The translations under genes were made by a program, and so were the position numbers. A stretch of DNA of 63,715 nt from Ectocarpus siliculosus (taxonomy: Eukaryota; Sar; Phaeophyceae; Ectocarpales; Ectocarpaceae), in NCBI GenBank assembly GCA_000310025.1, contig FN648381.1:137637-201351 (forward strand), given 5' to 3'. Of the stretch, positions 1 to 10,487 are shown piece by piece. The notes beneath the pieces are model-generated. The model saw only the letters and a program-made list of their open reading frames with translations, was not told the origin of the DNA and made no database searches. Within the stretch, counting starts at the first letter, position 1, and each line of letters starts with the position of its first letter.

Positions 1-480
1 CAGCCCTTGGGGGGCCGAGAGACCCCCCCCCAACCATTCCCGAAGGCCCCCGGGGGGAAACCCCGGGGTTTGGGGGGGGCCCTTTTATTTTTCCAAGTTT
101 TCCCTTTTTCCCCAAAAGTTTGGGGTTTTTTGGGGGGGGAAAAGGGGGATTAACCAGGGGGGGTTCTTTTTCCAACCTGTTTCAGGGGATTTTGGATTTT
201 TCCCATTTTTTTTCGAAAATCGGGTTTTTTTTAAATTCCGGGTTTCCGGGTAAAACCCCGGAAAAATAGGGGGTTTCAAACTTGGAAAATTTTTTTTTTT
301 TGGTTGCCAAGACAAAACCAAAAATGGGAAACGGGGGGTGGCGGGGGGCCCCCCCTGGCCCGCCCCTGGTGGGGAAAGAAGGGGGCCCCCAAAATTTTCC
401 TTGCCGGGGGAAGGGGATTGCCTTGGGGTTTTTCATTTTTGGGTTCCCCCCCATTCCCCCCCCCCCCCCCCCCCCCCTTC
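1..480. other. Low-quality homopolymer-rich contig end
   Basis: Nearly every position belongs to a short run of G, C, A or T (ggggaaagggg style), ending in a C run of over 20 bases just before 480. Open frames here encode only Gly/Pro/Lys/Phe-rich nonsense. This looks like poor base-calling at a read end rather than biology, although a real G/C-rich simple repeat cannot be excluded. I annotate no gene here. Confidence 0.6.
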
Positions 481-507
481 TATCGTGCTGTGTAGGCGGA
501 TACCGCC

Positions 508-2240
508 ATGAGTGAGCTTGGTACCGTCATGTTCTCGAGCGTTCTAGGCCCAGCCAACCACGGCATTCCCGTGTCAGAGGACGAGGCCATGCAGAGCGTG
601 ACCTTCAATCAGGTCCACCGATGCAAGCGCACCACCTCGTAGCTCAGGTACGGTCGGGTTAAGTGAACTCTCTGGAGTAAATGCGGGATTTTGTTCAGAA
701 ATGGTGCCCAGTGATTTGAAAAACAGAGTACGATGGAAAGTTCATGTCCGACCCGTGACACCTCCGTCCACCGAGAACCGATGAAGGTCTGCTACGGCAC
801 CTGCTGTCACAGTCGTGCATAACATCGTCGATCACTCCGGCATAGCTCCACGCAAGTTTTGAGTAAATCGCTCCTATTTGAAATTGAACGGAAGGAACGA
901 TGGAATACCTTCTTTCGAGAGCTGTTCATGCGTTCATTTCTGAGACTCAACCAAAGCGTATGCGTAAAATAGAGGGAAGGAACGGGGGGACGTGCAGGCA
1001 ACTATTCCTCGTGATGCATTGCTTGTGGAAGGAGTAGAGAATTTTGACGCACGCGCACCGGTACTGCTGTTGGTTTGAAGGTCTCGCATGTTGTAGCGTT
1101 AGCTTATAGTGCAAGACAGAAGGGCGTCGCAAAGTGAACTCATAGTGTGCAATTAGCCCAACATCTCATGATGCCAAGCAACACCGCCGGAGACAAAGAG
1201 TTATTGTCCTTGAAATATTAACGCCGCTTCCCTGTGGTTATGACGCTTGAACTTTTTAATCCCCATGCACGTTTTTACAGCGAGGATAGCTGCTGCTGAT
1301 GTCCTGTTCGACCTCCTGCTTGCTGTTTCCGGCGCAAATTCCAGGCCATCTACTGTCACCCTTGCTCTGGTGCATCCATCCATCCAGCCCCTTGCCCGCT
1401 CAGCACCTACCCCCCCCCCCTCACGATATGGATTGGCATCGTTCGAAGGTGCTCGAGCAGTACGTCCTCACGGATATCAAGACGAAGATGGGCAGTACAG
1501 GCTACACTTCGGTAACAAGAGCGACCCCGACCACGACGGTATTGCCGTACCTTCCCCGTGTGCGAGGCGTTTTTTGAAAAGGCGTTTGCTGCGGAGGGCA
1601 GCGGCCGTGAAAAAACGTGGACGCCATCAGCGACATGTATGTTGCCTTTGTTGATATATGAACTAAGCTTTATGGGACTGAGGGTTTTTGTTGTCTTTAG
1701 CGTTTTCTTCTAACCCTGTCTCCCCTGGTGTACTGTCGGCAATTTGTCAGGCCGATAAGCGCTCATTGGATGTGCAAGCTCTGCTGAACGTCCAACACTC
1801 TCGTATATTTTGTTCCTTTTAAAATCATTTTCCCACATTTTCAGCGTCCCCTGACGTTGCTCCTAGGCAGTCGACGCGCTGGTGGTTTGTCGCAAGCTAT
1901 TTGTGTATGAACCCGTGACGTCAAACAAACTGACATTCACATGGAACGCCATTTGTTCTTTGTTTCGTGTCTCAGGCCCTAGGAGAGCCTCATGCGCTTG
2001 GGCTTGGAATGCGTTGGGCCGATCCTCTCCGCCGAGAGTATTGATCGCCAGGACGATGCTAAGCGCTACCTCAAGCCGTGCTTGTTCGCGGACGAGGGGG
2101 CAGGAGGTGGAGGAGGTGACCCAGGGGCGGATGGGGGTGGAGGGTAAACTAAAGATGGAGACGGGGATATTCTTCGTCTCCGAGCGAGGAAAGCGATGGT
2201 TCTGATGACTACGCTGGCTACAAAGCCTTGGCGGACACCT
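508..2240 (+). pseudogene. Decayed multi-exon gene, copy 1 (unknown function)
   Basis: This is a full-length paralogue of the interrupted gene at 46484-56492. Exon 1 (508-647) starts at an ATG, encodes a peptide beginning MSELGTVMFSSVLGP, and ends at a CAG|GTACGG donor, but it carries an in-frame TAG at 640-642. A central exon near 1428-1640 encodes a peptide containing VLEQYVLTDIKTKMG, which is conserved in copy 2 as ILEKCILVDVVKTRMG. A last exon follows a TTTCGTGTCTCAG acceptor near 1975; it encodes ESIDRQDDAKRYLKPC and then a Gly/Asp-rich tail cut by a TAA near 2149. Conservative amino-acid differences between the copies suggest the ancestor was protein-coding. I do not recognise the family, and the stops and shifts in both copies point to pseudogenes. 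Its downstream sequence resumes at 18117 after a 15.7-kb insertion. Confidence 0.55.
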
Positions 2241-2454
2241 AAACCGTGTTGACAAGATATGTCACGTGTCTTGTCCTTTTCAACAATCGTGCCTCTCTTT
2301 CTGCCTCTTTCTCCCTGCCTGCGATGATGTTGGATGCCTGCGTGTTTCTTGTCGTGCATCCGTTATGCCCGCGGCTCCCTAAAATGCACACCCTTCCTCA
2401 TCCCAGCGTGTCCGTTGGCGACCCCTGAGGCTGAGTCTTACGGTGTGATTATTT

Positions 2455-2690
2455 CCGGATTGGATTTGGGGGGGGGGTCCTTTTCTGAGCCAAAAAACAA
2501 ATTTGGGCGTCTTACGGGTAGAAAAATGGCATTTTCCAACAGCCCAAAATCCAACAGCGCAATTTCCAACAGCGATTCCGGCCGGCCTGTTAGAAAATTG
2601 GCCCATTTTCCAACAGCGATCCTGTTGGAAAATCGCTGTTAGAAATGGGGGGGGGTACCCCCTGGTCACACCCCGATCGTGCCAGAACGA
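2455..2690. repeat. Short TTCCAACAGC-motif inverted repeats
   Basis: The motif TTCCAACAGC or its complement GCTGTTGGAA occurs about six times between 2537 and 2640, so the stretch can fold on itself. G runs lie on both sides (2469-2478, 2647-2656). It sits just inside the left end of the 15.7-kb segment and may be its subterminal repeat region. No coding capacity is evident. Confidence 0.45.
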
Positions 2691-2779
2691 GAAACTACAC
2701 CGTCTGCTGGCCAAACAGAGGCCTGTATCATGAGGTCATGCACAAACCCTCTGCAGGTATCTAAAATTCAGGGCGTTCT

Positions 2780-3500
2780 GCGTCGTGTTGGCCGCACACG
2801 AGCCGAAAACGTCAACCCTGCCACATTGCTCTGCTGCTGACGTTCTTGCCTTTGGCCGAAAAGAGCCGTTTTTGCGCCTGCTGCATGTGTGACCAGTTCA
2901 AAACGCATACCAGAGAGAGACCTTAAGCCGTCGACATCCACAAACTGCAGCCAATGGCGTGTGTTCATACTCATGCCCTCTGCTCGCGTACCAGAATCAG
3001 AGCGTGTTGTCCAGTTTGGATTGCACACGGCCTGCAAACATGAACCAAAGTGTGTTGCGGTGTTGACTTTTTGGTCTTTTTCTTGTTCCTCCGCGTGTTT
3101 GCTCCGTGTGTCACCCGCGACCAGTCAAAAACGCATGCCAGAGAGAGGCCTTTGGCCGACGACATCCACAAACAGCAGCCAAGTGGCGTGTGGTCATTCA
3201 CATACCCTCTGCTCGCGTCCCAGAAACAGAGCGTATTTCCAAGTTTTGATTGCACACGGCCTGCAAACGTGAATCGAGATGTTGTTCGGTGTTGCCTTTT
3301 TTGCACGTTGCTTTTTTTTTCTGCCGCTTGATCCGAGTCGAGTGTGATCAGTGTACAACGCATGCCATCAGAGAGAGGCCTTTGGCCGACGACATCCACA
3401 AACTGCAGCCACTGGCGTGCGAGGATATACATGCCCTCTGCAGGCGACCCATATATAGGGCGCTCGGTGTCTTGTTGGTCACACACGAGCCAAAACCGTG
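2780..3500. repeat. Tandem repeat, about 228-bp unit, roughly three copies
   Basis: The block CAGAGAGAGRCC, a GCCGNCGACATCCACAAAC core and CAGCC recurs near 2912, 3139 and 3369, a period of about 228 bp. Each unit also carries TGCACACGGCCTGCAAAC-like sequence and a T-rich spacer. Although 228 is divisible by three, no single frame stays open through all units, so the repeated peptides (such as WLQFVDV on the minus strand) are probably incidental. I call it a satellite-like array. Confidence 0.75.
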
Positions 3501-4540
3501 TGCTGAAGCATGCTGTGACTCACAAGAACTAGGGTTAAGGATTGGCCCCCCGCCCCCCAATGGGCCTGGGGGCCAACATCCCGGCCCGATGGTAGTGAGT
3601 GTCCGTGGGGAAGCAAAGAAGAAGAAGAAGGGTAGAGGATTTGTAGGGGGAAGAAGTGGAGAGGTAAGGAATTTGTGAAGAATTTTCGGCACTCGACGAG
3701 CGCGCGGTCCTGCGGAGGGGGAAGGGACGTGTGAGTCCATAGTCTGGTCTATCGGAAATTGTAAAGCCGAAAAACCGAAGTACACATTATGCACATTATG
3801 ATGGAGATTGCCGACAAGAAAGGTACCCAACATATCATAGAATCATATGCACAATATGGATAAGAAGTGGTATGTGGGGATGTTGGCAGCAGGAAGCACG
3901 TTCGACATGTCTAACAGAGCCAAATGATACTCGAATATTTTGCTGTAGTCTAACTTTAAGTATAGGTCGTGACGGTAGGCACCCACCGAGTGCTCATGGC
4001 GGCTTTGAGGCGTCCGACATAGGGTGATGTGGATCGCAAATCGCGCAGTATCGTCGTCATAGTCCCTTTGTCGAGGTGGCTAGAGACGAAGTTGGGGTCA
4101 TGTAGGAGCCATTGAACGTTGGAATGGCCGCCGTCTCGAACAGAATGGTAAGTTCTGGCCAAAGAGATGGGCAGGAACGGTGTACATGGGGGAGAGCGCA
4201 GGATGTACGAACTTGTGATGCGGTGTGTGAATGGAATATGAACGGAGGAGGGAAATTATTGTTGATGTTAGTGACATTGTTTTTTGTATCGGAAGGTGTA
4301 CGGGTATTGCGTCGTACAGAAGAAAAGACGAAAATACGCTTTTATGTGGATGTATTGTATTTTGTAACACGAATAATGATATATACGAAAGATCACACGA
4401 ACTAATCTACACTCAATTATATGCTATCGAACGAACCAAACGTGTTTTAAACCACGAAGGAAACTAGAAATGAAAGACCACACGAATGAATCTATACCTC
4501 ATTATACAATTGTAGCATGTATCGTTGCACATGTGAATCG
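3501..4540. other. No recognisable gene
   Basis: I see no protein, RNA or mobile-element signature. The only structure is a local duplication of a 35-bp AT-rich stretch beginning AAAGAYCACACGAA at about 4388 and 4473. Confidence 0.4.
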
Positions 4541-4543
4541 ATC

Positions 4544-5280
4544 TCACCTCCCTTGGATGGACAAGAGATGGTCACCGAACATTTTTTTGAGTTCACCATC
4601 CTCCACGTTGAGCGAGGCGAAGTTGCATCGGCAGTTATACATCCTCGATTCCTTCCTGAACCTCTGCGCTGATGGCTGCGGAGAATCGTACAATTCTTTC
4701 AATAAAGGGGGTAGTGGCGGCAGTCGCGGGAGGATGTACTTCCCATTCTTGCAACAAATGCCCTTGGACTCTTTAGCGAACAGTTTGGCGCCACAATGCC
4801 GGCAAGGATCTCCGGTCTGCGCTGTGATGCCCTGGTCTCGTCGCGTCTCCTCCAAGGCTCGCTGGCGGTCTCCAACAATGGCTCGTAGTGAGGTGGAGTC
4901 GTCCTCGGCGTGAAAGATGTCGTTGAAGGGGAACCCCCTTTTGTTGTTGATGACGGTCGCTCTACGCCGTCGACGTGCGGCGTTGAGCTGTTGTGCTCTG
5001 TCGGCATGGCGAGTTCTACGACGGCTGTTGATGGCCTCTGCCGACGCGGAATATTGTGCTCTACGATGGGCGTTGAGGGCATCGGCGGAGGCAGCACGCT
5101 GAGCCCCTCGACGCGTGTTTATGTCGGTGGCGTTGACAACTCGGTACCGGCGGTTCCTTGTGTTTGTGTCGTCTCGACGGCGGTTGTTGCCGCGATCTCT
5201 TGGATCGGTGATGAGTTGGGGTGTACAGTGCGTGGTAAAGCACTGGGTTGCTGTGTGGTAGGGTTGAGCGCTAGAAACCT
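4544..5280 (-). pseudogene. Helitron Rep/helicase protein, N-terminal fragment
   Basis: One minus-strand frame stays open for about 245 codons. It opens with an Arg/Ala-rich region of repeated helical blocks (LNAHRRAQ, INSRRRTRHADRAQQLNA). It then reads CRHCGAKLFAKES and CCKNGKYILPRLPPLPPLL, followed by FRKESRMYNCRCNFASLNV. This order (a CxxC zinc motif, CC..GK, LP.LP..P..L, then FR..R.YN..FAS) is the hallmark leader of Helitron replication-initiator/helicase proteins, just upstream of the Helitron-like N domain. The frame stops at 4544 before the catalytic HUH domain, so this is a fragment. It lies inside the 15.7-kb segment. Family assignment is good; activity is excluded by truncation. Confidence 0.75.
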
Positions 5281-5299
5281 ATTGGTGGGGCTGGACGTG

Positions 5300-7021
5300 T
5301 GAACGACGTGCGTGTCGTCTTTCGGAATCTTTAGGAAGGCCCAATAAAAATATTCAAATTTTCCCGATTGCTGTGTCGGTGTCATACTGCTTACTTCATC
5401 AGTTGATGCTGATGTGCACCGAAAGTCGGGTCATACGAGCCTTTTTCCACACTTGGCGTCCGGCTGTTTCAACCTGATAGTATAACATGTTTGGGACACT
5501 CAGGCGCACGATCATGGTTTTTGTTGCCCTTTGCAGTTGGCATGGACTCCAACACGTACTCGGTCTTTCCTGTAATTCCGCAGTACGCATCATCCTCACG
5601 GGGTGTCCAGTGTGATGGCAGTTGATTGAATAACCACTGCAGCCGTCCCCAAAAGATGCAAATCTTCGCGGGTACATCAAAGAAGAAAGCCATTTCAATT
5701 GGCAGCGCCTGCGACACGTTTTTTGGTCTTCTGGTGGAGAACTACGGTGTAGTGTTGTGATGAGTTGTTCGCGTACTCACTCCAGGAGGTATATTCAATG
5801 GGTCGGACGCCGGAGCACGACGAACTGGTGGCAAACGTCCCAAATTGTCGAGGGCGATCGATAATATTAGGGTATTTCAGTTTGGTGTTTGGATTCGAAC
5901 CCAGATGTGTGGAAGAAGTCCGGCGTGTACTAACAAATTTAATGTGAAATAGACTACAGGTTACCGTATTCTTCTTTTCCAACTTTTCTTTTGTCATCCT
6001 ATCTATGTGACGTCACGAAGTGGTACATGTTGCCATTCATTTTATCCTTTCCTGCGTCTCTGGGGTAAAATCGTTAAAAAAAATAAAACGAAACATGTAC
6101 TTCGTAAAGATCCACCGGCCTCCGGTGGTGTCAAACAAAAATGTCAACCTGAAGCTGTCCTGCTGTGAAGCAAAAACAGATATATATATATCGACTTATC
6201 TACATATGCATGGACGCGTTTTTTTTTTGTCGTTGTTGCACGGACACTTGCTTGCATAGTCGCCGCTGTATCTATCGGACGGGGTAGGGCGTAGAAAATA
6301 CCGTCACAACACAGCTAACTCCACACTCTTACGACCATGATCAGTCGGCGTCTCGTCGATACGATAGCCGCAGGTGGGCATGATGAAGGTCGCGACCCGT
6401 CCCCCGTCGTTCGATGTAAAATTATAAAAGCAAAAGTTGGACTGCGTAAAGAACGGCGGTCTTCTTGGCAGTGCCAAAGGACAATGGAAAAATGCCGCAG
6501 GGGACATACTGATACATGTCCCTATATGCTGTCTGGGAAATCGTAGACATACAGGTAGCTTTTTCTGACGCTATGAATTCATTGCTAATCTGACTCTGAC
6601 TCTTACCTATGACAGAGATGGATTCGTTGTGTCATATTCAGAAAAAAAAAAATTTGCATCATGTCGCAAAAAAAAAAAAAAAAGGTGAGCGGGATAATAA
6701 TAAATAGAACACCGTATCCTCAGTTGTTGCAGGCACGTTTGCTGCACAACCAACACGGGAACCCAAACCACTCTCGTCTTCCGGCGTAGAAGACTGCATG
6801 ACGCAAGCACCGGTAGGAGAGTGCGGGAAAGATGCCGTGACAGCACAACTCCACTCTCCTACAACATCTATGCACAGTAGTACTGCCGTCGTCGGAGCAC
6901 GAAGCAGCCGCACGACACAAGAACGGATGTTTACATTGCGTTGTAGTATGGTTAGCCGTGGCAGGAAGTATCCCATCCAGTTGGTCTGTAGTAAAAACAC
7001 AGCAGCACGGTAGTCGAGCTA
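5300..7021. other. No recognisable gene
   Basis: The stretch holds short unassignable frames only. There are a small TA simple repeat at 6180-6190 and poly-A runs at 6641-6681. A segment near 6785-6900 resembles 12405-12480 weakly, so it may be an old repeat flanking the LTR element. Confidence 0.4.
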
Positions 7022-7025
7022 TGCA

Positions 7026-7660
7026 TGTTAAAACAGCTAAAAGGGAAAGCGCTCATACAAAGTAGACTTCTCTCACCTTTCGTAGCTGAGTACAGTTCGT
7101 GCGTAGACCTTATTCCTCGGGGCTGGGAACAGTGTGGGCAAGGTGGGAGGAGTGGGGCGCTCACCTGGATCACATGTCTCTCCCGTGATGGTCTCCACTC
7201 TCGTACGGTATCTGGAAAACAATGTAGCAGCTTGCTGACGACCGTCGTGCCGAATTCGACGGTCATTTACTCACCAAGGGCCCACACGGAAATCACCCGT
7301 TCGCTCATGTTAACATGCATAGTGAGGCATGTGATAGACATGTTGTTAACGGGTTGACGGGTGATATATGCACTTTAACGGGCTTTATTAACTTTCATCC
7401 ACATTGGCGGTGTTTAGTAAACACCGGTGGTTGTTGACAACGTTCGTGAGAACGTGTCGCGAAGGGACAAGTTGAAGTTGTCCTCTTCTTCGTAGATGCG
7501 GCATATCCGCCGCCTCTTCGATCACTCTAGAGGGCAAACAGGGAAGTGTTCGATACTTCGATTCCTGAATATAGCCCCCAGACCCCTAGCGCCGTAACCA
7601 TCGAACAGTCACGGCCCATTATAGTATTTTGTGTAGATTCTGCGCGCAGCCGCCATAACA
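7026..7660 (-). repeat. 3' LTR of the methyltransferase element
   Basis: This 635-bp repeat is bounded by the inverted pair TGTTA/TAACA. It is identical to 11671-12305 except for two substitutions. It borders the polypurine tract, so on the minus strand it is the 3' LTR. Confidence 0.9.
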
Positions 7661-7667
7661 TCCCCCC
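7661..7667 (-). other. Polypurine tract of the methyltransferase element
   Basis: On the minus strand a GGGGGGA run ends exactly where the 3' LTR starts. This is the expected position and composition for the plus-strand primer of an LTR element. Confidence 0.65.
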
Positions 7668-7735
7668 AGCACTGCGCGTATCAAGCGAAGATGCTAACGA
7701 AATGCCGGCTAGACGCCCAGAATCAAACACCTCCG

Positions 7736-7820
7736 AGCTGCTCTCGACCTTCCAAAGCTGCTCTTGATTCCATCCAGCTGCTCTTGATCTTACCTTTAAT
7801 TTTTATCCAGCTGCTCTTGA
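7736..7820 (-). promoter_or_regulatory. Fourfold TCAAGAGCAGCT motif in the 3' untranslated region
   Basis: On the minus strand TCAAGAGCAGCT occurs at 7809-7820, 7776-7787 and 7756-7767. A one-mismatch copy (TCGAGAGCAGCT) lies at 7736-7747. Start-to-start spacing is 20, 20 and 33 bp. The repeats lie between the last coding codon and the polypurine tract. A role as a protein or RNA binding site, for example packaging, is only inference. Confidence 0.5.
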
Positions 7821-7867
7821 AAGGGTCCTTAACATCACTTGAGTCGTGACACCAAGCTCGTAGACCC

Positions 7868-8888
7868 TCATTGAGAAGATGACGCCTTGTAAAGGTCGGC
7901 CTTCGTCTTCCCTCTATTTACCTCGCGGCGACTAAGCTCCTCCCAATCTCCATCCGGATATCGTACTTTCCAATACGGTTCCCGAAAGTCATAAACCATT
8001 CCCGTCTGCTCACTAACTTGACCTCCCCCATCAGTGAACGACTGTCTTACCTTGGTACCCACCGGAAAATCCTTTAGCGCTTGTTCACGAGAGGCTGCAT
8101 CTCGGTCTTCTTTGCTCGGGTATTCAGGAGGTCTAGGTCGACACGTGTCATCATGATATTCTTCCCAGAGTGCGTGAAATACATCTAACTGAAGAGAGGT
8201 AAAGCTATTGTAAGCCTCTTCCTCATTAATCCACTCTGACTCACGACCGTCCTGATATCGGCCACGATACTCCCAACACCAAACCCGATCGTTCTTCCAT
8301 AAGACCCGGCGATCTAACAAGGTAAAGAGAGGGCAGGCAGCCACGGACACATCAGTTAAACCCCAAGTCCGCGCCCCAGCATCACTTCGGCTCGAAACAG
8401 GTACGCCAAAAGTCAGCATTAACTCCAACAGTTTCTTGCTCACCTCTAGCGCCTCCTTCTAAGGTAAAGGATAACCGAAAATTAATTTACTAGCTCTGTC
8501 TACAACCACCAGCAAATACCGATTTCCTGCCGCCGATACCTGATGAAGATCCTGAATGTCCATCTCCAACCCTTCCCAAGGATTCAAAAACCTAGCGGGA
8601 AGCATGCGTACCTTCCTGCTCATGGCTCTTTTCCGTCGACGACATCCACCAGATAGGACATACTCACGAACATCCCGTTTTAATGTCGCCCAACTAAATT
8701 TCGCCGTGACAAGCAAGGTAGTTCGTGCTACCCCCGGATGTCCGTAAGTAGTGTGGATCAGAGACATAACTCTCGATACTAACGAACGGGGAATGGCTAG
8801 TGTAGGTTCCGCCCCTTTAGAACAATGCCATAATGTGCCCTCATCATCAGTGATAAAAATCTCCAATGGCTGCTCCGTCAGGTGATAG
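7868..8888 (-). pseudogene. Integrase remnant with Tudor-like C-terminal domain
   Basis: The frame opens with a zinc-binding H-x4-H...C region (LIHTTYGHPGVARTT, then YVLSGGCRRRKR, where the second Cys is Arg). The catalytic core starts with MDIQDLHQV and VVVDRASKLIFGYPLP. A TAG at 8459-8461 interrupts, and the same frame resumes with LTFGVPVSSRSDAGARTWG, giving the second Asp. The third catalytic residue (Glu) is missing, as if an internal piece were deleted. The C-terminus carries PYWKVRYPDGDWEELSRREV, a Tudor/SH3-like motif also seen in other algal or dinoflagellate-type gypsy integrases (from memory of the family). A frameshift of one base separates it from the upstream methyltransferase frame near 8850-8888. 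It is probably inactive. Confidence 0.75.
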
Positions 8889-10487
8889 CTGTGACTTCAA
8901 GAAAGGATCAGCCCGTTGTTGATTCAAGATGAACGCAGAATTCTTAAGTAACCGCAGGGTCTCGCTTACCAACGAAGATTTGCATTCAACTGTATTCAGA
9001 GGAGGGGAAATCGTGGGAGATGCAGGTATCGGTTGAGACATGGGTTCCGGAAAGATTGGAGAAGATACAGGTTCTTGGGTGGTAGTCTCCATCTTCTCCT
9101 CCTCTACTGCTGGTGAAGATTGAACAAACTTAGGCGCAGGTTGAATACTCTCGACCACTCTTGTTCTCCTAGTAGCGCTCCGGGTTACTGCAGGGGTGAC
9201 TTCTAAAGCGGCCAACCCTTCGGTAATACAATCTAACGAGTTCTCAAGTTCCCGAAAGAACCCTTGCAACTTCAAGCCCAAGGGAACCTCCCTCATCATC
9301 GGTGGAAGGGAATAGTTAGACAATATATTAGCGGCTGCTCCCCGGCTAAGAGCTCTCGTGATAAGAAAATCACGTTTCGACGTAAGAATCTGCTTAAAGT
9401 CCTCCAACTCTAACTCAACCGCTTCTTCTTCGATATCACCAGAATCCGCTTTATGAACTTGATAATCTCCAGGCAGAGGTATCGTTCCCATTATATGACT
9501 CCTTGAGATTGCCAGGGTGGGTTCCCCAAAAGAAAAAATGTGGCGTTCTCCCTTTTTCCTCTCTAAAAAGTAAGTTCCAGATTTGTTCAAGAACTCACCT
9601 AAAAAAGGAGTCGCTCCACCCGATCTCTCGACGATTTTTTTCCAAGCCCTCAGCCTTTCTCTTGATCTAGGAAACCTGCCTTTCTTAACCAATGAAATGT
9701 AAGTTCTTCTCCGTCCCGATGGAATATTTACTTGAATAGCTCTCAAATCCACTGACTCCACGTAGTATGCTTGAGACGCAGTCGGGTATATTTCTTGTGT
9801 CCATGTTCTAGAAGCCATAGACGGACCTGCGCATTCAATTACTATTATCTCAGCTGTCGTTCTCAACAACGTGTCCATGATTAACCTGACTTGATTCATA
9901 TCACATCCTTTTTCCACGTTGCATACAACCACCTCCGGGTGAACCTCTTGCAAACGTTGAGTGCACAGCGGTTCTCCTGGAAATGATCGTATCAACCTAG
10001 GACGTCCATCACCTGGATTAAATCTTGCACACTCTAAGCCTCTTCAGTCTGCTTCTATAGCAACCTTCACGTCTAGAATGCCTTCTGCGGCTAGGATATT
10101 ACCTCCCCCTCCGCAGCAGAGCACGACCGCGGAAGGTTGATATTCAAAGAGATGTGGCGATGATTGATATGACTCATCGAGCAACTGAGCATCTATCATG
10201 TCTGTCTCCAATAACGCCGCAATAGTTGTTGTATTCGTCAACGACTGATCGTTTGCTGACCCGTCCTGATAACAGATGTCTTCCACCCCTAAATCCTTCA
10301 ATAAAATGCCATCCAAAACCGGACCCTGAGGACCCCTGAACGAAAGTTTGGTCGATACAACACGTGTTTTCGTCAGGTTCGTGTGTGTACTTACCTTGCA
10401 TGCGTCACATAAAAAAGCTGCGCACCCCGCCAGCCAGATGAAACACAGAGTATTTTTCTTTTCAAGTTTCTCCCACATCACCGACAT
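8847..10487 (-). pseudogene. C5-cytosine DNA methyltransferase-like protein (degenerate)
   Basis: One frame runs through a TGA at 10044-10046. Motif I is seen as VVLCCGGGGNILAAEG followed by VKVAIEAD, matching the FCGxGG...AIE SAM-binding start of C5 methyltransferases. A motif VI-like VIECAG follows, with E in the ENV position. Motif VIII is IPSGRRRTYIS, with the RxR spacing, and a motif X-like SNYSLPPMM lies near 9305-9345. The PCQ catalytic loop (motif IV) is not recognisable: the expected place reads VVVCNVEKGCD. After the domain comes a Ser/Pro/Glu-rich linker leading to integrase. Family assignment rests on spaced motifs. Loss of PCQ and the internal stop suggest no methylation activity from this copy. 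The start chosen is the ATG at 10487. Confidence 0.6.
10388..10400 (-). other. Consensus 5' splice site in the leader
   Basis: The minus strand reads GCAAG|GTAAGTAC here, a perfect GTAAGT donor within the first codons of the methyltransferase frame. The element transcript may be spliced. I could not fix a partner acceptor. Confidence 0.35.

Noticed and set aside
5890-5990. tRNA-like GGTTCGAATCC on the minus strand
   Set aside because: The T stem does not close and no D or anticodon arm is found upstream.
8790-9530. Internal duplication suggested by two EPTLAI.RS peptides in the methyltransferase element
   Set aside because: The similarity covers only about nine residues and does not extend on either side; chance is likely.
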